A program made the position numbers and the translations under genes. 64,000 nucleotides of DNA from JAAYJT01 sp037445555 (lineage in GTDB: Bacteria; Bacteroidota; Bacteroidia; Bacteroidales; JAAYJT01). Under the pieces are notes generated by a model. It was not told where the DNA came from. It did not search any database and saw nothing but the letters and a program-made list of their open reading frames with translations. Positions 44,326-53,207 of the stretch are shown piece after piece; within the stretch, counting starts at the first letter, position 1; each line of letters opens with the position of its first letter. Where the stretch lies: contig JBBIKG010000016.1 of the NCBI GenBank assembly GCA_037445555.1, positions 1 to 64,000 on the forward strand. Direction: 5' to 3'.

Positions 44326-46044
44326 TTAAAACATGAACCTTAAACCTAATCCAAATCCCATGCCACTTCTTCCAGGGAACCAATCATTATAAGTAATCTT
44401 TAAAGGATCGGCTCCTTCCGCCGATGTATACTTACTCGTTATTATCGAGAATAAATTTAAGGATGGCATCAACTGCAGGTTGTATTTAAGATTCAAGCCA
44501 AGGCCAACACCTAAATCAACGAACTGGCTTTCAACTTTCTTTTCAGGAGTGTCACTAAATGTGGCATCCTCAAAGCCGTAACCCAGCCGGGGTTCAAGGA
44601 AGATGTTCCTGGTGAGTCTCATCTCCTTGTTCAGGCCGGCGCCATACCGTAACAGGCCAAACTTGCCAGAGCCGATGGGGTTGGAAAATTCCTGACTCTG
44701 GTAGGCTGCTTCCACATAGAGCTTAAGACCTGTCATTCTACTGATCCGGCCTTCTCTGACAAACACCTCATATAAGATAGGAGATATTAAAACTTCCAGT
44801 CTTCCGGTGGGGCCACCAAGGCCGCCATCAGTGATTCCGGCATATAAGTTAAAGCCGCTGGTATTGGCTTGTTCAACAAACATACCGAGGTTATCGAGCT
44901 TGCGTCCTGCCACCTGATAAAAATATGACGGCTGTGTCTTTCCTTCGGTAGCCTTTAGGTTATTGGTAACACTTTTTGCCCTAATAACACCCCTTCGCTT
45001 GGAATACACTTCTCCCTTTCGGTTTTGGAGATTCTCATACACAAAATAGCGTTGGTCAAATTTCAGGCCTTCCTTTCTTCCTATCTTAATAGCGATCGGA
45101 TTTACATCTGCAATCATAGCCTTCACCTTAAATGAGGCATCAGACTTCTCAAGTCGGAGAATGGCTTGACTTACTCCCATATCGAGAAAAGTTTTCAGCA
45201 ATTGTTGGGGAGATTTTTGTTTTGGAGCAAATTTCTGGTCAGGATTCAACTGCGTAACCATTGCTGGCGCATTACTTACAGCAACAAACTTAAAGACAAA
45301 ATCGGTGTTATCAAACTTAGTTTTTCGCTCCTGTTTATTGACGCTGGCCTCAGAGATCCAGAGGTTCTCAAAAAAATTGGTAGCGACAGCGTCAGAAAAA
45401 TCGAGCTTGTAGACATAGACATTCATCACCCCCTGAAAACCATTGGAGATTTGCTTGGCCGGCGGCACAGAGTCGCGTTTATAAATTTCGGCTAGGGTCA
45501 GCAGTTCAGGAACATCGATTAAAATAACGTAGGACCTATCAACCAGCGACATTCCCATGTCCATCAATCCGGAAACTCCTCGTTTGCTGGCGCTTGCTAC
45601 CAGCATATCATTGTCCGTTGCATTGTACACCCCTCGTTCGGCAAGTGTTTTCACACCGAAGGATCCGTCCCCCTGACGATCAAACCATTTAGCAATTATC
45701 TCACGTCCAATGCCTTCGCTTTTCAGGGAGGCCTCCACCGCGCTTTTTGGTGCTAGTTGTAAAACGGGGTCAGTTTCAAGAATTTTAGCCCTGTTGACCG
45801 AAAAAGGAACAGTGGTCTTTTTGAGCGTATTATCAAAAAATTTGTCCGGGATGGTGATGGAGTCCATGGCCATGACGAGCTGCTCAGAGAATCGTTCATT
45901 GTTATTCAGCAGCAGGACTGTCACCGCATTGCGATTGTATTCGGAACTCACAAAACTGTTTTTTTGTGCCAATGAGCTCATACCAAGAGTACCAACCAGG
46001 ACCAATAGCATGAATCTGGCAAAACTTGCATTTTTCGCTGCCAT
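44326..46044 (-). CDS. exported protein with C-terminal outer-membrane beta-barrel, first gene of the cluster
   Basis: 572 residues. A signal peptide ends MSSLAQ. Residues ~30-380 are a soluble mixed domain with VTVLLLNNNERFSEQLV, SYVILIDVPELLTLAEIYKRD and a QAILRLEKSDASFKVKAMIADVNP strand pair. The last ~180 residues have alternating strands (GFNLYAGITDGGLGG, GLKLYVEAAYQSQEF, FLEPRLGYGFED, FVDLGVGLGLNLKYN) and the terminal RFMF, ending in the C-terminal aromatic residue typical of outer-membrane barrels. A barrel of about eight strands is likely. It would anchor the cluster's products at the outer membrane. No family was recognised. It is transcribed away from the divergent 184-residue exported protein gene. 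Confidence 0.72.
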   Translation of the reverse strand: MAAKNASFARFMLLVLVGTLGMSSLAQKNSFVSSEYNRNAVTVLLLNNNERFSEQLVMAMDSITIPDKFFDNTLKKTTVPFSVNRAKILETDPVLQLAPKSAVEASLKSEGIGREIIAKWFDRQGDGSFGVKTLAERGVYNATDNDMLVASASKRGVSGLMDMGMSLVDRSYVILIDVPELLTLAEIYKRDSVPPAKQISNGFQGVMNVYVYKLDFSDAVATNFFENLWISEASVNKQERKTKFDNTDFVFKFVAVSNAPAMVTQLNPDQKFAPKQKSPQQLLKTFLDMGVSQAILRLEKSDASFKVKAMIADVNPIAIKIGRKEGLKFDQRYFVYENLQNRKGEVYSKRRGVIRAKSVTNNLKATEGKTQPSYFYQVAGRKLDNLGMFVEQANTSGFNLYAGITDGGLGGPTGRLEVLISPILYEVFVREGRISRMTGLKLYVEAAYQSQEFSNPIGSGKFGLLRYGAGLNKEMRLTRNIFLEPRLGYGFEDATFSDTPEKKVESQFVDLGVGLGLNLKYNLQLMPSLNLFSIITSKYTSAEGADPLKITYNDWFPGRSGMGFGLGLRFMF

Positions 46045-46146
46045 AGATGGAATATTTTCAAACGAAAATACAAATTCTCTTGGCGTATTTTATGAATATT
46101 ATCCAAAAAAAATTAATAATCATTTATTTAATCACTCCACATTTCA

Positions 46147-46154
46147 TAATTTTG
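46147..46154 (+). promoter_or_regulatory. -7 element of the 184-residue exported protein gene
   Basis: TAATTTTG is a perfect TAnnTTTG, 13 bases upstream of the ATG at 46167, so the transcript would have a very short leader. The 120-base divergent spacer to the barrel gene holds no clear minus-strand -7 element. Confidence 0.45.
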
Positions 46155-46166
46155 GATACAAATCCC

Positions 46167-46721
46167 ATGAATATGAAAAAAATAACTGCTATCGTTTTAC
46201 TTTTTATACCATTATTTCTTTTAGCGAAGGAACGCTACAGACAATCTGATCTGCATGCCGGCAACTTCTATCTCGAAAATCAAAAATTGCATTTTAAAAA
46301 GCGATTGCCTGCCACTGCCTCCATGCAACAGCTTGAAAGGCAACTGAAATCATTTAACGATCCCACCAGCGGAATGCAGGTAAAGTCAATCACACCCGAT
46401 GGGATGAATGGAGTGATGGTGCGTTATCAGCTCGACTGGACCACTTCAGGATTCCGAAGCCGAAAGGTGCCCCTTTTCCTGAAACAGCCAATCAACGCAA
46501 CCTTTGAGGTTAAAAAAGAAGGGGGAGATTATCTGGTGCGGGTAACGAATATCTGGTTCAATAACACCATAAATCCTGGTAATCAACAACATCTGACACT
46601 CGAAAACATGACCCTGATAAGAAATGGGTTCGCGATATCGAAAAAGAAACGCATTCTCAGAGCCTTGTCAATTCTTGATGAAAATCTAAGTCGCATGTTT
46701 ACGGCAGAAATGAGATTTTAG
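46167..46721 (+). CDS. exported protein of unknown function
   Basis: 184 residues from the ATG at 46167 (46173 is also possible); starts upstream of the -7 element are not preferred. The signal peptide ends LFLLAKE. The mature protein is beta-rich: FYLENQKLHFKKRLP, then a central MVRYQLDWTTSGFRSRKVPLFL and NATFEVKKEGGDYLVRVTNIWF, in a pattern like small periplasmic DUF4468-type TBP-fold proteins. That resemblance is a guess. It is divergently transcribed from the barrel gene and could share its regulation. Confidence 0.65.
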   Translation: MNMKKITAIVLLFIPLFLLAKERYRQSDLHAGNFYLENQKLHFKKRLPATASMQQLERQLKSFNDPTSGMQVKSITPDGMNGVMVRYQLDWTTSGFRSRKVPLFLKQPINATFEVKKEGGDYLVRVTNIWFNNTINPGNQQHLTLENMTLIRNGFAISKKKRILRALSILDENLSRMFTAEMRF

Positions 46722-46874
46722 CCTTAAAATAACTTGCTGGCCTAAACCACGGGTATGATTTTCATTTCTTATCCCAAAAAGTAAGCGCAAACAGTATGAA
46801 TCAGGGCAGAGGTTTTTAACAAGAAACCTGCAGCGGCAAGGTCATCAGGAAAGCACAAATGTAAAAACCGGGGT

Positions 46875-47591
46875 ATGTTGATCGAGGAACAGAATTTGTT
46901 TCCGGCAGTCATTTTGTCTTCAATTCGAACACTTTCCTCATGGGTGTGGGATAAAGGATGGTGTGTCTGGGGCGAGGGTAATTTTTCGGTCGAATTGAAT
47001 CATCAGCCAACTCAGGAGCCGAAGGGAAGGATATTTTATAATCCTTTGTCAGCTCCACTTGCCGAGGGAGTGATTATTATCAGCACCTCCGGTGCATCAA
47101 TGCGCTGCCTGAAAGACGATCCGGCTGGCGGTATTTGTACGCTGAGGGTGAGGTCTGATGAACTGGAGATAATACTATGTCCCGCTGAATCATCCTCCCC
47201 CACTTCAGAACTGCCAGCCCACCTGGCTGTAAGAGAAGTGCTGAAAATACATCGTCCGCATCACAAGGCCATCTTGCATGTACACCCCTACGAGGTGATT
47301 GCTCTTTCACAATCGTCGGGCATCACCAATAGCCTAGCCCTTAATTCTATACTACACACTGTGCTGCCTGAAATTAAAGCCTACCTTCCCGAAGGTATTG
47401 GCTTTGTCCCATGGTTGGCTCACGGCAGCATCGCCCTGGCCGAAGCCACTGCCATATGCGTTGCAAGTCAACGGGTTGTGGTGTGGCAAAAACATGGCAT
47501 CATCGCCACAGGAACAACCCTGCATGACGCATTCGATGCCATCGATCTGGTAACCAAAGCCGCACGAGTAGCCCTGATGGTTAGACAATAA
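46875..47591 (+). CDS. rhamnulose-1-phosphate aldolase-like class II aldolase
   Basis: 238 residues. The class II aldolase/adducin fold shows the zinc-binding histidines in LHVHPYEVIAL, the substrate loop ISTSGAS, TSELPAHLAVREVL, and the GIGFVPWLAHGS and WQKHGIIATGTTL blocks. The whole set matches RhaD, which splits L-rhamnulose-1-phosphate into dihydroxyacetone phosphate and lactaldehyde. It is about 35 residues shorter than E. coli RhaD. No rhamnose kinase, isomerase or transporter gene is adjacent, so the specific sugar phosphate is uncertain. The stop is only 11 bases from the end of the convergent pepT gene. Confidence 0.8.
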   Translation: MLIEEQNLFPAVILSSIRTLSSWVWDKGWCVWGEGNFSVELNHQPTQEPKGRIFYNPLSAPLAEGVIIISTSGASMRCLKDDPAGGICTLRVRSDELEIILCPAESSSPTSELPAHLAVREVLKIHRPHHKAILHVHPYEVIALSQSSGITNSLALNSILHTVLPEIKAYLPEGIGFVPWLAHGSIALAEATAICVASQRVVVWQKHGIIATGTTLHDAFDAIDLVTKAARVALMVRQ

Positions 47592-47602
47592 TGTAGTCTC
47601 CC

Positions 47603-48847
47603 TTATCGTCTCGTATTGAGCTCAATTATCCGCAGGGTAACCTCAACCGCTTTAACCATAGTCTGCAGTGACACATACTCATGCTTGCCATGAAAATTCA
47701 TTCCTCCCGCAAAAATATTTGGGCATGGCAAGCCCATATACGACAGCCTCGATCCGTCAGTACCTCCTCTGATGGGTTTTACCAGCGGTTTCACTCCTGC
47801 CTGCTCCATGGCCAGCCTTGCCATTTCCACGATATGTATCACAGGTTCGACTTTTTCGCGCATGTTGAAATATTGATCTTTCAACTCCAGGGTAAACGTA
47901 CCTTCCCCATATTTTGCGTTGAGGAAATCAGCGATTCTGGTCATTAGCTCTTTACGGCGGGTGAAAATCGTCATATCATGGTCGCGGATGATATATTGCA
48001 TCCAGGCATTTTCAACACCTCCTTCCATCTTCACGAGGTGATAAAAACCCTCGTAGTCCTGCGTGTACTGTGGTTTTTCAAATTCAGGCAGCAAGCTGTT
48101 GAATTCCATAGCCAGAAGCAATGCATTCACCATCTTGCCTTTGGCATAGCCCGGGTGGATGTTACGTCCCTGCACCAGCACCTTAGCTCCTGCAGCGTTG
48201 AAATTCTCATATTCAAGCTCTCCAAGCGATGCCCCATCCAATGTATAGGCAAAATCAGCATTGAACCTGGCTACATCAAAGTGATCGACTCCCCTTCCGA
48301 TTTCCTCGTCTGGCGTAAAACCTACTCGAATGGTTCCGTGTGGAATTTCCGGATGCCGCAGAAGGTAGTCCATCGCCGTCATGATCTCAGCAATACCAGC
48401 TTTATCATCAGCCCCGAGCAAGGTGGTGCCATCAGTTGTAATCAGCGTGTGTCCAGTGTAATGGTTTAGTTCAGGAAAATCGGAAGGCGACAACACTATC
48501 CTTTTTTCCTGATTGAGGATGATATCTCCCCCCGGGTATTTCTCAACAATCTGTGGTTTGACGTTGTCGCCGGGCATTTCGGGGCTGGTATCGAAATGAG
48601 CAATGAAACCTATGGTTGGAACTTCATAGCCGAGGTTCGATGGTAGTGTAGCCATCACATAGGCATGCTCATCGATACTCACATTCAGCATACCCATTTC
48701 TACGAGTTCATCGTGCAGTAAACGAGCAAGGTTCCATTGTTTTTCAGTGCTCGGCGCAGTCTCAGATGTATCATCCGAGCGGGTATCGATGACAACGTAG
48801 CGCAGAAACCTTTTAAGGAGATCATCTTTGTTTATCTGTATATTCAT
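47603..48847 (-). CDS. pepT: peptidase T (tripeptide aminopeptidase)
   Basis: 414 residues, normal. M20-family metal sites are visible: AHFDTSPE (His, Asp), LGADDKAGIAE (bridging Asp), TPDEEIGRG (catalytic Glu and the Glu ligand) and the C-terminal FAGGMNFHGKHE (His). The TRSDDTSETAPSTEKQW N-terminal segment is specific to PepT. It removes the N-terminal residue from tripeptides in the cytoplasm. It lies 37 bases downstream of the OPT transporter gene and both are on the minus strand, so import and hydrolysis of small peptides are probably coupled. Confidence 0.95.
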   Translation of the reverse strand: MNIQINKDDLLKRFLRYVVIDTRSDDTSETAPSTEKQWNLARLLHDELVEMGMLNVSIDEHAYVMATLPSNLGYEVPTIGFIAHFDTSPEMPGDNVKPQIVEKYPGGDIILNQEKRIVLSPSDFPELNHYTGHTLITTDGTTLLGADDKAGIAEIMTAMDYLLRHPEIPHGTIRVGFTPDEEIGRGVDHFDVARFNADFAYTLDGASLGELEYENFNAAGAKVLVQGRNIHPGYAKGKMVNALLLAMEFNSLLPEFEKPQYTQDYEGFYHLVKMEGGVENAWMQYIIRDHDMTIFTRRKELMTRIADFLNAKYGEGTFTLELKDQYFNMREKVEPVIHIVEMARLAMEQAGVKPLVKPIRGGTDGSRLSYMGLPCPNIFAGGMNFHGKHEYVSLQTMVKAVEVTLRIIELNTRR

Positions 48848-48884
48848 AGGGCTGATCTTTTACTAATAAAGTAACGATTCTTGT

Positions 48885-50894
48885 CTATTCAGCTTTTGCC
48901 CGGAACGATTCCCAAACAAAATAGCCTATTAGTGCTATGAAGGCAATCAGGGCTGTAACCTGAGCTCCTGTTCCGTGTTCGCTGGCCCAGATCTTAAGAT
49001 TCATGGCATCCGGATTGTTGGTAAAAAAGATAATGAGTGCACCAATTACACCAAAAATGGCTGCACCGGCTATAAACCCGGAAGAAATAAGGATTCCCCT
49101 CTGAATGCGTGCATTGGCAACTTTTTCGACTTTGGATGATTTCGTGAACCAATGGTTGAGCAAACCACCGACAATGAGTGGGGTGTTGAGGGGCAGGGGA
49201 ATGAACATGCCCAATGCAAATGCCAGGGGAGATATTTTCAGCCAGTTTACTATCACCGATATAATGGCGCCTATTCCGAGTAATACCCAGCTCACGCCTG
49301 TGCCTGACATGAGTGGTTCGATAATGGCAGCCATAGCGTTGGCTTGCGGTGCTGTCATAGGATTGGGTTGCTCAGGAGATTGCACAAACCCATAAGCCTT
49401 GTTAAGAACAAAAATCACCACACCCACCGTAGCAGCCGATACCAGTGTGCCAAGAAACTTAAATGACTGCTGTTTAGCCGGAGTGCTTCCAAGCCAGTAG
49501 CCAACCTTCAGGTCGGTGATGAAGCCACCGGCCATTGACAGCGCAGTGCACACGATCCCGCCAATCACCAGAGAGCTCACCATCCCCTGCCATCCCTTCA
49601 AACCAACCGATACCAGCACTACTGAAGACAAAATCAATGTCATCAGAGTCATACCCGACACTGGATTGGTTCCGACGATGGCAATAGCGTTGGCTGCAAC
49701 GGTAGTGAAGAGGAACGAAATGATCAGCACCGTGATAAGCGCCACCAATGCCTGTAATAATGTGATCTTAACTCCGAACATCAGGAAAACAAATACGGCA
49801 ATCAGGGTCAGCAACAGAAAGAGCATAACGAAGGTCATTTTAATGTCCTTCTGTGTACGTTCCACTTGCTCTTCGGTTTGGGTCTTTTTTCCCATGCCGA
49901 ATGCCAGTTTAAAAGCACTCACGATTACCCCCGATGACTTCAGGATCCCGATTATGCCTGCCATTGCGATGGCTCCTATGCCTATTGGCCGAACATATTG
50001 CCTGAAGATGTCCTCAGCTGAGAGGGCAGCAAACGGGTTGACTGATCCGGACTGGGCAGCAATCAGTGCGCCGATTTCATTCACAAGGGGTATTAAAACA
50101 AACCAGGACAATATGGACCCCAATGTAATGATGAGGGCGTATCGCAATCCGATCAGGTATCCAAAGCTGAAGATCAGCGCACTGACGTTAAATTTGAATA
50201 CCATTTTAACCTTGGTCGCAAGCGTCTCACCGATCGGAATTATACGTGAAGTGATTTCTTCGCTCCAAAGTCGAAGGGCGGAAAAACAGAAGTCGAAAAT
50301 ACCACCTATCAGACCGCTTAAAATCAATAATTTGGCTTGAGTACCTCCTTTTTCGCCTGTCATTAATATCTCGGTAGTGGCCGTAGCCTCGGGGAAAGGC
50401 AGTTTGCCGTGCATATCTTTTACGAAGTATTTCCGAAACGGAATCAGGAAAAGGATGCCGAGAAAGCCTCCTAGCAGCGATGAGAAGAAAATTTGCCAGA
50501 AATTAACCTCGATATCCGGATATTTATACTGAAGTATATACAAGCCGGGAATCGTAAAGATTGCCCCCGCCACTATAACACCCGAGCTTGCTCCGATAGA
50601 CTGAATGATCACATTTTGCCCAAGGGCGTTTTTCTTGCGCATGGCGGCAGAAGCACCCACAGCAATGATTGAAATAGGAATGGCAGCTTCAAACACCTGC
50701 CCGATCTTCAGACCACTGTATGCGGCAGCAGCAGAGAAAACCACTGCCATAAACAGGCCCATGAATACTGACCATGGCGTAACTTCAGGGAAAAACTGGC
50801 TGGCAGGCATTACAGGTTTATACGTTTCGCCAGGTTTGAGTTCAGTATATGCATTTACAGGTAATCCGGGAATTTCTTTTTGTTCGTGTGTCAT
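48885..50894 (-). CDS. OPT-family oligopeptide transporter
   Basis: 669 residues with about 14-16 transmembrane helices. N-terminal motifs of the family include the FMAVVFSAAAAYSGLKIGQVFEA region and the PFPEATATTEIL loop. The C-terminal part has GMTLMTLI and GMFIPLPLNTPLIVGGLLNHW motifs typical of the bacterial OPT group. It imports small peptides, or in some members metal-peptide chelates, using the proton gradient. It is the first gene of a two-gene unit with pepT. Confidence 0.92.
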   Translation of the reverse strand: MTHEQKEIPGLPVNAYTELKPGETYKPVMPASQFFPEVTPWSVFMGLFMAVVFSAAAAYSGLKIGQVFEAAIPISIIAVGASAAMRKKNALGQNVIIQSIGASSGVIVAGAIFTIPGLYILQYKYPDIEVNFWQIFFSSLLGGFLGILFLIPFRKYFVKDMHGKLPFPEATATTEILMTGEKGGTQAKLLILSGLIGGIFDFCFSALRLWSEEITSRIIPIGETLATKVKMVFKFNVSALIFSFGYLIGLRYALIITLGSILSWFVLIPLVNEIGALIAAQSGSVNPFAALSAEDIFRQYVRPIGIGAIAMAGIIGILKSSGVIVSAFKLAFGMGKKTQTEEQVERTQKDIKMTFVMLFLLLTLIAVFVFLMFGVKITLLQALVALITVLIISFLFTTVAANAIAIVGTNPVSGMTLMTLILSSVVLVSVGLKGWQGMVSSLVIGGIVCTALSMAGGFITDLKVGYWLGSTPAKQQSFKFLGTLVSAATVGVVIFVLNKAYGFVQSPEQPNPMTAPQANAMAAIIEPLMSGTGVSWVLLGIGAIISVIVNWLKISPLAFALGMFIPLPLNTPLIVGGLLNHWFTKSSKVEKVANARIQRGILISSGFIAGAAIFGVIGALIIFFTNNPDAMNLKIWASEHGTGAQVTALIAFIALIGYFVWESFRAKAE

Positions 50895-51064
50895 GGTCTA
50901 TTGTTTTAATGATTAAAAATATGTCAATGTGATGGCCAAAATAGTAAATTTTTATTTGTCTCTCCATGCGAGGCCATATCAATTTGGAAAATCATGGATC
51001 CATTTGTTCTGGTGAGGTTTATCGTTGATTCATTAAAATACGTACGAGCATCTGTGAAAATACG

Positions 51065-51072
51065 TACTTTTG
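51065..51072 (+). promoter_or_regulatory. -7 element of the pullulanase gene
   Basis: TACTTTTG is a perfect TAnnTTTG. It lies 47 bases upstream of the ATG at 51119. A TTG at 51098 would need a transcript with an 18-base leader and would lengthen the signal peptide, so it is less likely to be the start. Confidence 0.4.
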
Positions 51073-51118
51073 AGTTTCGGTTCGGGGTTACCAAACGTTG
51101 ATTCCAATAAATACTATT

Positions 51119-53149
51119 ATGGGTATTACTAAATCATTCATTTATTCAATGGCAATAGCTTCATCTCTTATTATGCACTCATGTGACTGCGGTTTCTCGT
51201 CAAACAACTCTGTAGATTTTCCTTATTACGAGGGCAATGACCTTGGAGTGACATACAGAACGGATAAAACTATATTCAGACTATGGGCACCCAAGGCTCA
51301 GCAGGTGGTGCTCCGGCTCTATGACAACGGCGAGAGTGGAGAGCCAATCGAAACAGTCTCCTTAAAGCCCGATCGGGATGGCACCTGGGTGGTAACGCTC
51401 AAAGGCGACTGGAAGAATAAATATTATACCCTTCAGGCGCAAAATGATGGCAAATGGTCAAATGAGGTTCCGGATCCATATGCCAGGGCTGTGGGTGTAA
51501 ACGGAAACCGGGGTATGGTCGTAGACCTACCATCAACCAATCCTGAAGGATGGCAGGACGACCGGCGGCCTGCACTTGACCACTATGCAGATATTATCAT
51601 CTGGGAGATTCATGTGCGAGATTTTTCCATACACCCAAGCTCAGGTAGCAAATATCCGGGCAAGTACCTGGCCTTCACTGAGTCAGGCTCACAAAGCTCG
51701 GAAGGAGAAAAAACCCTTATGGATCACCTGGTTGAGCTCGGCATTACTCATGTGCACCTGTTACCTGTATTTGATTTTCATACTGTGGATGAGACCCGGC
51801 TCGATCAGCCACAGTTCAACTGGGGATATGATCCGCAGAATTTTAACGTTCCGGAAGGGTCATATTCAACCAATCCTTATGACGGTAATGTCCGTATCAG
51901 AGAGTTTAAACAGATGGTGAAGGCATTGCACAGTGTCGGCATCCGAGTCATCATGGATGTGGTGTATAACCATATGTACAATGCTGCGGCATCAAACTTT
52001 GAGCAATTGGTTCCGGGCTATTTTTTTCGCAGCAATGACGATGGCACCCTTGCAAACGGATCAGGGTGCGGGAATGAAACATCCAGCGAAAAGCCTATGA
52101 TGCGTAAATTTATGATCGAATCAGTTACATACTGGGCTTCGGAATACCACATTGACGGTTTCCGGTTTGACCTCATGGGGCTGCACGATATAGAAACCAT
52201 GAATCAGATTCGCCAGGCCCTTGATGAGATTGATCCAACTATTTATATATACGGCGAAGGATGGACGGCCGGCGAAAGCCCGCTTCCGGTGGAAAAGAGG
52301 GCTTTAAAAGCTCATGTAGCAAAACTTGATAGGATAGCTGTGTTTAGCGACGATATCCGCGATGGCATTCGTGGTCCTTGGTGGGATGATAAGGGGGCTG
52401 GGTTCATGGCCGGAAAGAAAGGTCTTGAAGAGAGCATCAAATTTGGCGTGGTGGCAGCAACACCACATTCCCAGATCGATTATACGAAGGTGAATTACTC
52501 AAAAGCGCCTTATGCAAACAATCCACAGCAAACCATCACCTATGTAACATGTCATGATAACCCCTGCCTTTGGGATAAAATTGTTAGCACTTGTACAAAC
52601 TGCACAAAAGCGCAAATGCTTGAATTGCAAAAATTTGCCAACGCTGTGGTACTTGCTTCGCAGGGCGTAGCTTTCCTGCATGCAGGTGAAGAACTTGTAA
52701 GAACAAAGCTCGGCCATCACAATACTTATAACCTGCCCGACTCTGTTAACCAGCTAAACTGGGGCAACAAAGCCATGTATCGTCCGGTGTTTGAATATTA
52801 TCAAAAACTTATTCAGCTCCGGAAAAGTCATCCTGCCTTTCGATTGACAGATACCCTGCAGATCCAGAAGCACCTGAGGTTTTTCCAGATTGACAAACCT
52901 CTCCTGGTAGGCTACCAGCTCAGTGATAATGCAAACGGGGATCCATGGAAAGACATTCTGGTGTTTTACAATGCCAGTTCAAAAGCAGCTGAGGTCAAAC
53001 TTCCGGCAGGAGAATGGGAAATTGTTGCCACCAAGGACAATATCGAGGAGAAAGGTTTCACAGCCATGGGGCTCGGAAAATCACAAATTGGCAAAGCAAT
53101 GGTTCCTTCGAGGTCGGTTATGATACTGGTTGATAAATCAAGCATTTGA
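51119..53149 (+). CDS. pulA: type I pullulanase, lipoprotein
   Basis: 676 residues from the ATG at 51119. A lipoprotein signal has its cysteine in IMHSC. An N-terminal CBM48-like domain (YRTDKTIFRLWAPKAQQV) precedes the GH13 catalytic barrel. The pullulanase marker FNWGYDPQNFNVPEGSY is present. The catalytic residues are the nucleophile Asp in GFRFDLMG (about 350), the acid Glu in YGEGW (about 379) and the transition-state Asp in CHDN (about 479). It debranches alpha-1,6 links in pullulan and branched starch. Lipid anchoring suggests it works at the cell envelope on imported or surface-bound oligosaccharides. A separate T9SS-exported amylase is encoded ~8 kb away. Confidence 0.93.
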   Translation: MGITKSFIYSMAIASSLIMHSCDCGFSSNNSVDFPYYEGNDLGVTYRTDKTIFRLWAPKAQQVVLRLYDNGESGEPIETVSLKPDRDGTWVVTLKGDWKNKYYTLQAQNDGKWSNEVPDPYARAVGVNGNRGMVVDLPSTNPEGWQDDRRPALDHYADIIIWEIHVRDFSIHPSSGSKYPGKYLAFTESGSQSSEGEKTLMDHLVELGITHVHLLPVFDFHTVDETRLDQPQFNWGYDPQNFNVPEGSYSTNPYDGNVRIREFKQMVKALHSVGIRVIMDVVYNHMYNAAASNFEQLVPGYFFRSNDDGTLANGSGCGNETSSEKPMMRKFMIESVTYWASEYHIDGFRFDLMGLHDIETMNQIRQALDEIDPTIYIYGEGWTAGESPLPVEKRALKAHVAKLDRIAVFSDDIRDGIRGPWWDDKGAGFMAGKKGLEESIKFGVVAATPHSQIDYTKVNYSKAPYANNPQQTITYVTCHDNPCLWDKIVSTCTNCTKAQMLELQKFANAVVLASQGVAFLHAGEELVRTKLGHHNTYNLPDSVNQLNWGNKAMYRPVFEYYQKLIQLRKSHPAFRLTDTLQIQKHLRFFQIDKPLLVGYQLSDNANGDPWKDILVFYNASSKAAEVKLPAGEWEIVATKDNIEEKGFTAMGLGKSQIGKAMVPSRSVMILVDKSSI

Positions 53150-53158
53150 CCGAACGGA

Positions 53159-53166
53159 TATTTTTG
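53159..53166 (+). promoter_or_regulatory. -7 element of the BASS transporter gene
   Basis: TATTTTTG (perfect TAnnTTTG) lies 41 bases upstream of the ATG at 53208. A TTTG at 53145-53148 is too close to be the -33 element. Confidence 0.4.
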
Positions 53167-53207
53167 GTATTATTGCCGGGTATTAACCAACAAATTCACC
53201 CCTTTGT

